Shown: positions 34,889 through 43,523, counted from the first letter of the stretch. The stretch is 64,000 nucleotides of DNA from Gordonia polyisoprenivorans NBRC 16320 = JCM 10675 (GCF_000241325.1 NZ_BAEI01000091.1:25400-89399), one strand, 5' to 3'. The notes: generated by a model not told the origin, from the letters alone. A program made the numbers and translations.

Positions 34889-36082
34889 GTGACCGAACCC
34901 CGCGAGCGCAGCGCCGACGACCGGTGTCCGGGTGTGTTCACTCCGCACCCGGCCGCCGATGGTGCGCTCGCGCGGGTCCGACTGCCGGGCGGTGTGCTCT
35001 CCGCCGCTCAGATGCAGACCCTGGCCGAGGTCAGTGCCCAGCACGGCGACGGGTACCTCGAGCTGACTGCGCGCGCCAACATCCAGCTGCGCGGGATCAG
35101 CGATGTCGAGGCCGTCGCGGACGCGCTGACCGCGGCCGGTCTGGTACCCGACGGGGTCGGGGGTGAGGACATCGGCGGTAGGGAGAAGATCCGCAACATA
35201 GTGGTGAGTCCCCTGACCGGCCGGATCGGGGGCCACGCCGATGCGTCGCCGATCGCCGCGGCGCTCGATGCCGAACTGCGTCGTGCCGATGGTCTCGACG
35301 GTCTCTCGGGCAGGTTCCTGTTCGGGGTGGACGACGGACGCGGTGATGTGGCGCGTCACCGGCCCGATGTGTGTGCCGTCCTGCGGCATCCGGCGGAGAC
35401 CGGGGTGGCCGACATCGTGGTCGACGGTGAGGTGGCCGGTTCGGTCGACACGACCGCCGCTGTCGCGCCGGCGCTGCTCGACGTCGCGCGTGCCATGGCG
35501 GCGCTGACGGGACCCCGCCGCTGGCGCATCCACGACCTCGACGCCGCGACGCGCGTGTCGGTGATCGATGCGGCGCGGCGGCGCCTCGGACCACCCGGAG
35601 ACCAGACATGGGCAGATGTACCGGCGACTGGGCCGGTCGTCGGATGGTTCGAGCAGGACGACGGCCGGGTACTGCTCGGTGCGGTGGTCGAGCTGGGTCG
35701 TCTCCCGTCGCGGCTCGCCGAGTTCCTGGCTGCAGTCGGCGCGCCGATCACGATCACCACCGATCGGGAGATCCTTCTCTGCGATCTGACCGAGCCGATC
35801 GCCGAAACCGTCGTCCGCGTCCTCGCGCCGATGGGCCTGATCTTCGACGCCGCCTCACCATGGGTGCGGGTCACTTCGTGTGCCGGGGCCCCGGGATGCG
35901 CCAATTCGCACGCGCCGGTGCGTACCGATCTCGCGAACCGGGTCGCGGTCGGTGAGCCGGTGACCGACCGTGAGCACTGGGTCGGGTGCGAGCGCGGATG
36001 CGGCTCCCCCACCGAGTCACATCTACGGGTCGAGGCCGGCCCCGACGGCTATCACACGCGTCGGGTTCAGGAGAACAGGTAG
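34889..36082 (+). CDS. cobG: Precorrin-3B synthase (CobG)-like ferredoxin-type reductase
   Basis: A 397-residue protein of the nitrite/sulfite-reductase superfamily: the ferredoxin-like half-domain with LELTARANIQLRGI, a second half, and four cysteines in SCAGAPGCANSH and GCERGCG for a 4Fe-4S cluster. In aerobic cobalamin biosynthesis CobG oxidises precorrin-3A to precorrin-3B using O2. The position opposite cobN supports this over a nitrite reductase. The start is GTG 34889. The 3' end overlaps the convergent flavin monooxygenase by 16 bases. Confidence 0.9.
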   Translation: MTEPRERSADDRCPGVFTPHPAADGALARVRLPGGVLSAAQMQTLAEVSAQHGDGYLELTARANIQLRGISDVEAVADALTAAGLVPDGVGGEDIGGREKIRNIVVSPLTGRIGGHADASPIAAALDAELRRADGLDGLSGRFLFGVDDGRGDVARHRPDVCAVLRHPAETGVADIVVDGEVAGSVDTTAAVAPALLDVARAMAALTGPRRWRIHDLDAATRVSVIDAARRRLGPPGDQTWADVPATGPVVGWFEQDDGRVLLGAVVELGRLPSRLAEFLAAVGAPITITTDREILLCDLTEPIAETVVRVLAPMGLIFDAASPWVRVTSCAGAPGCANSHAPVRTDLANRVAVGEPVTDREHWVGCERGCGSPTESHLRVEAGPDGYHTRRVQENR

Positions 36083-37599
36083 TCCTCGAGCGGGAACGTG
36101 TCCTGCGCCCGCACCGCCTCGGCGACAGAGGTCGGCCGGAACAACGGGGTCTCTCCCTTGGCGTTGAACCAGTACGAGCGTGACCGGGCGCAGTTGCCAA
36201 GGGCGAACACCGAATCGGCGATCCGGGTGGTCATGTCGTCGAGGAACTTCTCGTTCGCCTCTTCACGGACCTCGAAGGACACCGCATCCCGGCGTCGGAC
36301 CTCCCCGAAAAGCCGCGCGATGTGCCGCATCTGGCATTCGACCGTGGTGAACCAGGACAAACCCACCCACGAGTAGGGGCCGGCGGAGTTCAAGAAGTTC
36401 GGGAAGTACGGCATCGTCAGACCCTCGTATGCGGCGAATGCGGTTTCCCGCCACCACTTTCCGAGATTGCGGCCGTCGCGTCCGATCACCTCGATCGCCG
36501 GGAGATTCTTCTCCCACACGTCGAACCCGGTGGCGAGGATCAGGACGTCGACCTCACGGGTACGGCCGTCGGCGGTGACGATGCCGTCGGGCACGATGTG
36601 ATCGATGCCGGTGGTGTCGAGGTTCACGTCCTCGCGTGCGAGCGTGCGGTAGTAGTCGTTGGAGACCGTCGGGCGTTTGCACCCGTAGTCGTAGGCGGGT
36701 GTGAGATCGCGACGCATCTGCGGGTCGCGCACCTGCAGATACCGGAAGAGTGCGGCAATCCGTTTGACGGCGTCGTTGACGCGACGAAATCGCCGGAAAC
36801 GCCACATTGCGATCAGCATCGCCATCTCCTGGGTCACATCGGTGACCCAACGCACCGCTCGCTGACTGGCCGGCATCTGCCGAAACAGTGCTCGCACCGG
36901 CGCAGGGATGGGGGCGTCGAGCTTGGGCATCACCCACATCGGTGTGCGCTGATACACCGTCAACTCCTCGGTGAGATCGGCGATTTCCGGGATCAGTTGC
37001 ACTGCAGTCGATCCGGTCCCGATGACCGCCGCGCGTTTACCGGCGAAATCGTAGTCGGGATCCCACCGTGACGCATACACCACCCGCCCGGCGAAAGTGT
37101 CGATACCGGGGATGTCGGGGGTGGCGGGCTGGGACAGGAAACCGGTGGCGCACATCAGGAATCGCGTCGTCATCGTGGTTCCGCCGGCGAGGGCGACACG
37201 CCAGGTGTTGGTCTCGGCATCCCACCGCGCGCCGTCGACCGAGACACCGAATCGCATATGCCGCCGGACATCGTACTTGTCGGCGACGTCCACGGCGTAC
37301 TGCTTGAGTTCTGTTCCCGGTGCGTATAGCCGCGACCAGTTGGGGTTCGGCTCGAACCAGAACGAGAACGTGGGCGACGGAACATCCACGGCCAGACCGG
37401 GATATCGATTCACATGCCACGTACCGCCGAGGTCGTCCTCGCGTTCGAGGATGACGAAGTTCTCGTAACCGAGCCGCTTGAGGGCGATCGCGGCTCCGAT
37501 GCCGCCGAATCCCGCACCGACGATGATCACGTCGTGGAGTTCGTGCCCCGGCTCCGATGACCGCCCCTGCTCTGGTGACTGTGGGTCCGCGGAATTCAT
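36067..37599 (-). CDS. Flavin-dependent monooxygenase (Baeyer-Villiger type)
   Basis: A 510-residue class B flavoprotein with FAD motif IIVGAGFGGIGAAIALKRLG, GGTWHVNRYPGLAVD, the NADPH motif VIGTGSTAVQLIPEI and LATGFDVWEKN. The fingerprint between the Rossmann folds reads FAGRVVYASRWD, where the usual FxGxxxHxxxW His is Tyr. The architecture is that of actinobacterial BVMOs and related N-/S-oxygenases acting on ketones or other hydrophobic substrates. The start ATG 37599 precedes MNSADPQSPEQG; the in-frame extension to 38154 is a shadow of the SDR gene. It is divergent from that SDR, with 57 bases between. Confidence 0.9.
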   Translation of the reverse strand: MNSADPQSPEQGRSSEPGHELHDVIIVGAGFGGIGAAIALKRLGYENFVILEREDDLGGTWHVNRYPGLAVDVPSPTFSFWFEPNPNWSRLYAPGTELKQYAVDVADKYDVRRHMRFGVSVDGARWDAETNTWRVALAGGTTMTTRFLMCATGFLSQPATPDIPGIDTFAGRVVYASRWDPDYDFAGKRAAVIGTGSTAVQLIPEIADLTEELTVYQRTPMWVMPKLDAPIPAPVRALFRQMPASQRAVRWVTDVTQEMAMLIAMWRFRRFRRVNDAVKRIAALFRYLQVRDPQMRRDLTPAYDYGCKRPTVSNDYYRTLAREDVNLDTTGIDHIVPDGIVTADGRTREVDVLILATGFDVWEKNLPAIEVIGRDGRNLGKWWRETAFAAYEGLTMPYFPNFLNSAGPYSWVGLSWFTTVECQMRHIARLFGEVRRRDAVSFEVREEANEKFLDDMTTRIADSVFALGNCARSRSYWFNAKGETPLFRPTSVAEAVRAQDTFPLEDYLFS

Positions 37600-37656
37600 G
37601 GCTACCTTCCTGTGGGAGTTGACGGCTCGCGTATCGAGCTGCCTACTCTGGTCGAC

Positions 37657-38445
37657 ATGGACGTCTCGAATGCGCACGTACTCCTCACCGGCGCCTCCGG
37701 CGGGATCGGCGAATTCCTGGCAATCGCACTGGCCCGACGCGGGGCCCAGCTGACCCTCACCGGACGGCGCTCCGACGCGCTGACCGAACTCGCAGATCGA
37801 GTGGGCGGCCGGGTGATCACCGCCGATCTGACCGAGCCGCAAGCGCCGACCGAGGTGGTCGAGCAAGCCGGTCGCGTCGACATCCTGGTGGCCAACGCAG
37901 GTCTGCCCGCGTCGGGTCCACTCCTGGAATACGCGACCGAGGAAATCGATCGTGCGCTCGAGGTCAACCTCCGGGCGCCGATCCTGATGGCCAAAGCTGC
38001 TGCAGCGCAGATGATTCCACGCGGACGAGGCCACCTCGTATTCATGTCGTCGCTCTCGGGAAAATCGGCATCGTCGAACACGTCTCTCTACAACGCGACG
38101 AAATTCGGTCTTCGCGGGTTCGCGTTGGCGCTGCGGGAGGATCTGCGGCCCCACGGGATCGGCGTGTCATCGATCTACCCCGGACCGGTGCGTGACGCCG
38201 GCATGATCGCCGATTCCCGAGTGGGTCTGCCGCGCGCGGGCACGGTCACCGCTGCCGCCGTGGGCGCCGCCACGATCCGAGCCATCGAACGCAACCGGCT
38301 CGAGACCACGGTGGCGCCCTTGCCGCTGCGGGCGGCCACGACGCTCGGCGGACTGGCACCGTCCGCCTCGGCGGCGTTCGCCCGTCTCACCCGCAGCGAC
38401 CGGCTGGTGGCCGCCATCAGCGACGGCCAGCGCAGCAAGCGCTGA
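37657..38445 (+). CDS. Short-chain dehydrogenase/reductase
   Basis: A 262-residue classical SDR: TGASGGIGE cofactor motif (about 10-18), NAG in LVANAGLP, catalytic Ser in FMSSLSG, and YNATK (Tyr and Lys) for the catalytic tetrad, then YPGPV. RR after the second strand favours NADP(H). Substrate is unknown. It is divergent from the flavin monooxygenase, and a common pathway (alcohol to ketone to ester) is an attractive inference. TTGACG (37619-37624) and TACTCT further on could be its promoter. Confidence 0.92.
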   Translation: MDVSNAHVLLTGASGGIGEFLAIALARRGAQLTLTGRRSDALTELADRVGGRVITADLTEPQAPTEVVEQAGRVDILVANAGLPASGPLLEYATEEIDRALEVNLRAPILMAKAAAAQMIPRGRGHLVFMSSLSGKSASSNTSLYNATKFGLRGFALALREDLRPHGIGVSSIYPGPVRDAGMIADSRVGLPRAGTVTAAAVGAATIRAIERNRLETTVAPLPLRAATTLGGLAPSASAAFARLTRSDRLVAAISDGQRSKR

Positions 38446-38449
38446 CCGG

Positions 38450-40276
38450 CTAGTCGGCGGCACGGTGCTTGCCGACATACGGGGCCGGTGCCGACCCGGT
38501 GCTCGACGATGAGCCCCCGGACGACGTCGTGTTGGACGAGGACCCGGTTGACGACGTTGACTCGGAGGTCGACGTGCTTGCGGCGCCGGAGCCGTTTGCC
38601 CCGGAGTCTGTCGTGCCCGAACTTGCCGTCCCCGAACTCGCTGTGCTCGAACTTGCTGTGCTCGAACCGGACTCGGAACTCGAGGCGCTCGGCGCACCGG
38701 AGCTCGTGGTTGTCGACGGGGTCGACGGTGTGGAAGTGGACGGTGCGGAAGTCGACGCTGTAGGAGTCGACGCTGTAGGAGTCGACGCTGTAGGAGTCGA
38801 CGCTGTAGGAGTCGAGACCGCGGGGGTGGTGCCGGTGGTGGACGGGGAACTCGTGGATGTCGTTGTCGTGGGGGTGACCGACGCCGACGTCCCGCGCAAT
38901 GCCTGCTCCGAAGACAAGGTGACCGAGCTCTTGACAGCTGTCGTCGGCGATGTCGCCGCGAGAGCAGGCGTGGTAGTTCCGGTGCTCCCGGCGGCAGAAC
39001 CGGCGGTGGGCACGGCGTTCAGGATCGATTCACGGATCATCTCGGCGAGTTGCTCGGCCGAGGTTCCGGTCATCCCGGCGGCCTGGCCGAGTCCGTTGAT
39101 GTTGGTGACCACGTTGGCGGCCAACAGTTTTGCAAACGCATCGACCTGCGTGCCGAAGGCCTCGAGATTCTGCGGGATCAGGGTGGGCAGCTGCGGAATC
39201 ATCGCGAGTGACTGATCCACCGAGGTGACGGCGTCGGTGTAGATCTGCTGCCACGCCTGCGCGGTCCACAGGTTGGTGACCTGGACGTAGTCGGGGCGAT
39301 CCGGATCGTCGTAACCGGGTGCGGGATTCTCCACCCAGTTGCCGTCGGTCAGTTGCTGCCCGAGGTCGAAGGCCGTGTAGTACTTGCCGAACAGCCCGAA
39401 CTTCGGCAACGACCCGGGCGCACCCTGTGCGCCGAACAGCTGGCACGGCAGGCAGTACGTGCCCGGCACGAACGGATTGAGCCCGTTCCACACCGCTTCG
39501 GCGAAGTCGCCGTACGCGCTGGCCCACTGTGCGGTGGTCGGCCCTTGCTGCACGCCGGTCGGGTCCTGGGTGAGCGTTTCCCATACTGCCTTGAGCGGGC
39601 CGAGCAGATCGAGGTGGACCGTCTCCCCCGACCAGAAGGGCTGGATGTTCACCACCGTTCCGTCAGCGGTGGTGTAGGTCGCGTCGTTGGGATCGATCGT
39701 GTTGCTGATCTCCGGGAAGGTGTAGCCCGTCACCAGTTCCCAGGCCGGAACCTGCCCGTACTGCAAGAAGTACAGCGGATCGCTACACGGCCCCGGAACG
39801 CCGGTGCAGTTCGGTGTCATCGGTGCGAACGAGGCCAGCGTCATCCAGAGTTGGTCTGACTGCGCATTCGCGACCAACGGCACCGGCATCAGCAGCAGAC
39901 TGATCGCCTTGACCTTCTCGTAGTCCTGCTGATCGAAGCCGACCACATTGGTGGGGATGTACACCCACCAGTTACCGGAGTCGTTGAACGCCTTGGTGGT
40001 CTGCTGCAGTGCCTGATACTGCACGGCGGGAATGTTGGCCAAGGTCTGGTAGATGTTCGTCGGGATGTTGGCGATGGAGGTCTCGGCGTGCGCCTGCGCG
40101 CCGGGCGCGGCGACCTGCGCGCCGATCGCCGCGGCCACTCCCGCACCGGCCATGGCGGCGACCACCGATCGTGAACCCCGATGCGGTGAGCGTTGTCTCG
40201 CTGTCGTCGTCACCGCTGTTTTCGTCATCGCTGTTTTCGTCACCGCTGTTTTCGTCATCGATGTTTTCGTCATCAC
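38450..40276 (-). CDS. Secreted Ser/Thr-rich repeat protein of a mycobacterial-type uncharacterised family
   Basis: About 607-608 residues. GTG 40276 or ATG 40273 follows GGAGG. The N-terminus is MTKTA repeated about five times, then a basic stretch and the hydrophobic SVVAAMAGAGVAAAIGAQVAAP ending AQAHA, a likely signal peptide. The next ~400 residues contain NWWVYIPTNVVGFDQQDYEKV, CTGVPGPCSDP and VTGYTFPE, reminiscent of mycobacterial secreted proteins of unknown function. The C-terminal ~180 residues are Ser/Thr/Pro/Gly-rich with STPTA repeats, likely extended and glycosylatable in the envelope. Its 3' end is four bases from the convergent SDR gene. Confidence 0.78.
   Translation of the reverse strand: MMTKTSMTKTAVTKTAMTKTAVTTTARQRSPHRGSRSVVAAMAGAGVAAAIGAQVAAPGAQAHAETSIANIPTNIYQTLANIPAVQYQALQQTTKAFNDSGNWWVYIPTNVVGFDQQDYEKVKAISLLLMPVPLVANAQSDQLWMTLASFAPMTPNCTGVPGPCSDPLYFLQYGQVPAWELVTGYTFPEISNTIDPNDATYTTADGTVVNIQPFWSGETVHLDLLGPLKAVWETLTQDPTGVQQGPTTAQWASAYGDFAEAVWNGLNPFVPGTYCLPCQLFGAQGAPGSLPKFGLFGKYYTAFDLGQQLTDGNWVENPAPGYDDPDRPDYVQVTNLWTAQAWQQIYTDAVTSVDQSLAMIPQLPTLIPQNLEAFGTQVDAFAKLLAANVVTNINGLGQAAGMTGTSAEQLAEMIRESILNAVPTAGSAAGSTGTTTPALAATSPTTAVKSSVTLSSEQALRGTSASVTPTTTTSTSSPSTTGTTPAVSTPTASTPTASTPTASTPTASTSAPSTSTPSTPSTTTSSGAPSASSSESGSSTASSSTASSGTASSGTTDSGANGSGAASTSTSESTSSTGSSSNTTSSGGSSSSTGSAPAPYVGKHRAAD
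38751..38810. repeat. 15-bp tandem repeat encoding STPTA
   Basis: Four perfect copies of GTCGACGCTGTAGGA in phase with the minus-strand frame, encoding the repeated STPTA pentapeptide in the C-terminal domain. Confidence 0.95.
40209..40273. repeat. 15-bp tandem repeat encoding MTKTA at the start of the secreted protein
   Basis: Four 15-bp units (40209, 40224, 40239, 40254) plus a partial. Each begins on the minus strand with ATG or GTG in the protein's frame, giving several equivalent start codons. Only the first has GGAGG at suitable spacing. Confidence 0.92.
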
Positions 40277-40597
40277 TGTGTGTTCCCTCCCGTTGCCGCG
40301 TGTGGATCGCGGTTGGACAATTCGATGCGTTGATTGGGCCGCGTGTTTTCTCCGGTGGTCGAGGTGTCCGAGCCCGCTGGGGCGAGGGCCTCGAGACCCG
40401 GTGCGATGACAGGTGTTGTCGTCACCGCGGGGTCAGCGGAACCAGCGTCGGCGCGGGTGGTCTCGAGGCTCGCCGCACGCGGCTCGCACCTCGACCAGCG
40501 GGAGAAGAGCCGGGTGGCTCTCCCGAAATCCGCCGCAGTGCTCGCCGCACGCGGCTCGCACCTCGACCAGCGGGAGAAGAGCCGGGCGCCTACGTCG
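40277..40597. other. 321-base intergenic region
   Basis: Upstream of the secreted-protein gene and downstream of the nitroreductase. Besides the ribosome site GGAGGG (40285-40291, minus) and the 46-bp repeats, I see no small gene. The repeats and hairpin may terminate the nitroreductase transcript. Confidence 0.6.
40461..40586. repeat. 46-bp direct repeats with REP-like and hairpin structure
   Basis: A perfect 46-bp direct repeat at 40469-40514 and 40541-40586, with core GCTCGCACCTCGACCAGCGG. Before the first, GGTGGTCTCGAGG (40457-40468) pairs with the CCTCGACC part as an imperfect palindrome. CGGGAG...AGCC at the end of copy 1 can pair with GGCTCTCCCG (40517-40526). The palindrome at 20506-20540 looks related. 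This is non-coding sequence between the secreted protein (start 40276) and the nitroreductase (stop 40598). Confidence 0.9.
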
Positions 40598-41389
40598 TCA
40601 CGGGTTGCCATACGGTGCCTCTTCCTCGAGTCGCCCGAGCCAGATTCGGCCTCCGTAACCATCGAGATGGGTGACCTCCCCGACGGGCCGGCGCGCCGAT
40701 GGGCCGTATCGCCCCCGCGGCCAGCCCAGGGGCACGATGCACATCGGGGTGACGTTGACGGGCAGCTCGAGGGTTCGACGTACCGAGGTGAGGTTCCACA
40801 ATGGCATCGTGGTCAGCGACGCACCGAGACCCATTGCCCGAGCGGCCAACAGCAGGTTCTGCACGCTGGGATAGATCGATCCCCAGTATCCGGATTCGGC
40901 CGGATGCGGCATGCGCACACCGGTGAGCCGCCCCTCTCGTACACCGAGGCGCAGGCAGGCGACCACCAGGACCGGGATCTCGGCGAAGTGGTCGACCTGC
41001 CACTGGACGGCCTTGATGGTGCGGCGCGTGGCGTCGTCGGATCGGACCAGATGACGGAGTGCGAAGCGTGAGTACAGATTCCACGCTTGCCGGTACCGTC
41101 GCGCCAGCTTCTCCTTGACCGCGGGGTCCTTGACGACGATGAACTCCCACTGCTGGCCGTTGTTGCCGGTCGGCGCGTGCTGCGCGAGTTCGATGCAGGT
41201 CAGTACGAGCTCGTCGTCGACCGGATCGGGACGGACCCGCCGAATCGCGCGCTGGGTCATCATGGCCTCCTGCAGCGGCATCGTCAGCCGCTGCAAGGCC
41301 TCATCGACGGTCGGTATCGGTGCGGGTTCGCGTGTCGGCGACGGTGTCGATGGTGATGGCGATGGTGATGGCGAGGCGATCTCAGTCAT
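40598..41389 (-). CDS. Nitroreductase-family FMN oxidoreductase
   Basis: A 263-residue nitroreductase-like protein. After a low-complexity N-terminus of SP repeats (about residues 6-17), the domain has MMTQRAIRRVRPDPV (FMN phosphate Arg residues), QHAPTGNNGQQWEFIVVKD and a C-terminal PLGWPRGRYGPSARRP region. It probably binds FMN and uses NAD(P)H; the substrate is unknown. It starts inside the last codons of the DUF2505 gene (8-bp overlap) and lies in the four-gene run on the papA5 side of the PKS locus, so a role in the lipid pathway is possible but unproven. Confidence 0.88.
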   Translation of the reverse strand: MTEIASPSPSPSPSTPSPTREPAPIPTVDEALQRLTMPLQEAMMTQRAIRRVRPDPVDDELVLTCIELAQHAPTGNNGQQWEFIVVKDPAVKEKLARRYRQAWNLYSRFALRHLVRSDDATRRTIKAVQWQVDHFAEIPVLVVACLRLGVREGRLTGVRMPHPAESGYWGSIYPSVQNLLLAARAMGLGASLTTMPLWNLTSVRRTLELPVNVTPMCIVPLGWPRGRYGPSARRPVGEVTHLDGYGGRIWLGRLEEEAPYGNP

Positions 41390-41894
41390 GGTTGTCGATC
41401 CATTCGGTGGTGAACCGGCCGACATCGGGTATGTGGCGTCGGAATTCGGCGCCGATGACACTCTCGACGCGCCCCCCGACCAGTGGAAGGCGTACCTCCA
41501 CGGTGCCGTCGACGACCATGTGCGACCCGCCGGATGCGGGTTCGATACGAGCACGCCCGAGCCCGGAACCGGGAGCCCCGAGGACAGTGATCTCGATCGT
41601 GCCGTGGACACGATCGTCGGCGCCGACCTGCCAGTGCTCGGTCGTGCGCACCTTGAGCTCACCGGGGTAGACCCGTCCGATCAAGGACGGGAGGCGATCC
41701 GCGCGGAGGTCTTCGGTCATGACCAGCCGTACCGACTCACCGTCGGGCGTCGATGTCCTGTCGAGTTCGTCGAGGGTCGTCGACGACTCGAAGGCGGCAT
41801 AACGGTCGTGCCAGTACGCGGCCGCGGCGAACGCGTCGAAGACCTGTCGGGTGCTGTGCGGGGAGGTGATGGCAACCTCGAATGTGCGCGGCAT
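41382..41894 (-). CDS. DUF2505 (START-like) lipid-binding-type protein
   Basis: A 170-residue protein with the SRPBCC/START-like pattern: MPRTFEVAITSPHSTRQVFDAFAAAAYWHDRYA at the start, TEHWQVGADDRVHGTIEITV in the middle and VEVRLPLVGGRVESVIGAEFRRH near the end. This is the layout of DUF2505. Such folds form a cavity for hydrophobic ligands. It overlaps the flavodoxin stop by one base and the nitroreductase start by eight, so the three are co-translated. A ligand-carrier role for a lipid intermediate is an inference from its neighbours. Confidence 0.82.
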   Translation of the reverse strand: MPRTFEVAITSPHSTRQVFDAFAAAAYWHDRYAAFESSTTLDELDRTSTPDGESVRLVMTEDLRADRLPSLIGRVYPGELKVRTTEHWQVGADDRVHGTIEITVLGAPGSGLGRARIEPASGGSHMVVDGTVEVRLPLVGGRVESVIGAEFRRHIPDVGRFTTEWIDNHD

Positions 41895-42586
41895 CAGGCA
41901 CTTCCCGCGGTGGTGAGTTGATCGCAGATGTCCTCGGCGAACTCGCGCACCCGGATCAGGTCGTCGGGTCCGATGTTCGTCATCGGGATCGGTACCCCCA
42001 GATAGCTTTTCCGGTACTCCCCGGAGCCGAGATAGCTGGTCAACGAGAGCATCGAGCGCAGCTGGCCACCCGGGTAGGTCGTGACGAAGCTGCCGAGGTA
42101 ACGCCCGCCCTGCCAGCGGCCCTGTGCGCGGACCTCCTTCAGATTCCCCCGCCAGCTGTCGCGGCAGACGACGAAGACGGCAAAAGCGCTGCCCGCCAGC
42201 ACTTGCCGGGCCACCGGTGAGGTCAGGAACGAGCGAATCGGCATCGCCGGTGCGCTCCACCAGGTCGGCGATCCGATGCAGACCAGGTCGTAGCGGCGCT
42301 CGGTCACGAAATCCGGCACACGGATCGATCCGGTCTTCTTACGAACCTGGGCCGGCAGGACACTGAGCATGTCGGGCCACACGCGGGCCATCGGAAACCG
42401 CGTGAATCGGCGCGCGTACCGGTCGTCGGTGAACTCGATCGCCGCCTCGTCGACCGCATAGCCGTGCGCGGCGAAGACGTCCCCGGCGGCCGTCAGCATG
42501 CTCCGGGTCTGCCCCGTGTAGCTGTAATACAGCAACAGAACCCGGGGCTGCGGCCGGCCGACCGCGTCGGGATCAGCGTGCGTCAT
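41894..42586 (-). CDS. Flavodoxin-like FMN-binding protein
   Basis: A 230-residue flavodoxin-fold protein. VLLLYYSYTGQTRSM carries the phosphate-binding loop of flavodoxins, and VCIGSPTWWSAPAMPIRSFL the region around the isoalloxazine ring. It is longer than plain flavodoxin and resembles NAD(P)H-dependent FMN reductases. GGGAGG precedes the ATG. It overlaps DUF2505 downstream and is divergent from the methyltransferase, so a shared promoter region lies at 42587-42668. It may supply electrons to a nearby oxygenase or to the adjacent nitroreductase. Confidence 0.87.
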   Translation of the reverse strand: MTHADPDAVGRPQPRVLLLYYSYTGQTRSMLTAAGDVFAAHGYAVDEAAIEFTDDRYARRFTRFPMARVWPDMLSVLPAQVRKKTGSIRVPDFVTERRYDLVCIGSPTWWSAPAMPIRSFLTSPVARQVLAGSAFAVFVVCRDSWRGNLKEVRAQGRWQGGRYLGSFVTTYPGGQLRSMLSLTSYLGSGEYRKSYLGVPIPMTNIGPDDLIRVREFAEDICDQLTTAGSA

Positions 42587-42668
42587 CTCCGGCCTCCCTT
42601 GTCATCCCGCCGAGATGGGCACCCAATAGTGTTGGCGCACAGGCATATTCGGTACTACAGTGAGGGGC

Positions 42669-43487
42669 ATGACGACCAAGGTTGCCGTTGACCTGCAAGG
42701 CGCGGCCAAGACCATGCTCACCACTCTGTATCTGAAGTCGCTCGATGCGGCTCTGCCGCACCCGGTTCTCGGAGATCGCTTCGCGCCGCAGGCGGTGGAG
42801 CGACTCGACGTCGACTGGAGCGAGCTGGGTGTCACCGCGCGGTGGGCGCCGATCGTGACCGTGCGCACCGCACAGTACGACCTCTGGGCGCGTGACTTCC
42901 TCGCGGCACACGATCAGGCGACCGTCGTGCACATCGGCTGCGGCCTGGATTCGCGGGTGTTCCGCCTCGATCCGGGACCCGGCGTCGAATGGATCGACGC
43001 GGATTTCCCGGAGGTGATCGCGCTGCGGCAGAGGGTGTATCCCGATCGGGCCCACTATCGGCTGGTGGCGACGTCGGCGACCGATCCATCGTGGCTCGAC
43101 GCCATCCCCGCCGATCGGCCGGTGCTGTTCCTCGCCGAGGGCATCAGCATGTACTTGACGCGCGATGAAGGACTCGGCCTGATCTCCCGGGTTGTCGAGC
43201 GTTTCCCGACCGGCGAGATCCAGATCGACTTCTACAACTGGCTGGCGATCGCCACCCAGCGCGTACACATGCTCAATCGGCGATCCGGGTCGCGACTGCA
43301 TTGGGCGGTCAACTCCCCCGCCGACATCGTCGGTGAGATCCCGGCTCTGCATGTCGTGGACTCGGCCAACCTCTTCTCCGCGGAGACCTTCGCCCGGGTG
43401 AGCGGTCCGTTCGCGGGCGCCGGAGTGCTGTCCCGGGCGATCCCTGCGGGCCGAAAGGCTCTGCAGTACCACCGATATGCGTTCTGA
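42669..43487 (+). CDS. LCM-family (TcmP-like) SAM-dependent methyltransferase
   Basis: A 272-residue methyltransferase with the leucine-carboxyl-methyltransferase-type motif I VVHIGCGLDSRVFRLDP, the acidic WIDADFPEVIALRQ and LFLAEGISMYL. The family includes polyketide O-methyltransferases and the many mycobacterial putative SAM methyltransferases. ATG 42669 fits the family better than GTG 42660. It is the only plus-strand gene in this half, convergent with papA5. In the PDIM pathway a methyltransferase acts on phthiotriol, so an analogous O-methylation is a reasonable hypothesis, although the M. tuberculosis enzyme Rv2952 belongs to another family. Confidence 0.87.
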   Translation: MTTKVAVDLQGAAKTMLTTLYLKSLDAALPHPVLGDRFAPQAVERLDVDWSELGVTARWAPIVTVRTAQYDLWARDFLAAHDQATVVHIGCGLDSRVFRLDPGPGVEWIDADFPEVIALRQRVYPDRAHYRLVATSATDPSWLDAIPADRPVLFLAEGISMYLTRDEGLGLISRVVERFPTGEIQIDFYNWLAIATQRVHMLNRRSGSRLHWAVNSPADIVGEIPALHVVDSANLFSAETFARVSGPFAGAGVLSRAIPAGRKALQYHRYAF

Positions 43488-43493
43488 CGGCTG

Positions 43494-43523
43494 CGTCATC
43501 GGAGCGCCCCCGCTCCGATGACG
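43494..43523. terminator. Bidirectional hairpin between the methyltransferase and papA5
   Basis: Perfect 13-bp inverted repeat (arms CGTCATCGGAGCG at 43494-43506 and CGCTCCGATGACG at 43511-43523, loop CCCC). It overlaps the last codons and stop of papA5 and lies seven bases after the methyltransferase stop. It can act on both transcripts. Confidence 0.75.

Noticed and set aside
38751..38810. CRISPR-like array from regular 15-bp repeats
   Set aside because: The units are contiguous with no spacers and encode an in-frame pentapeptide repeat.
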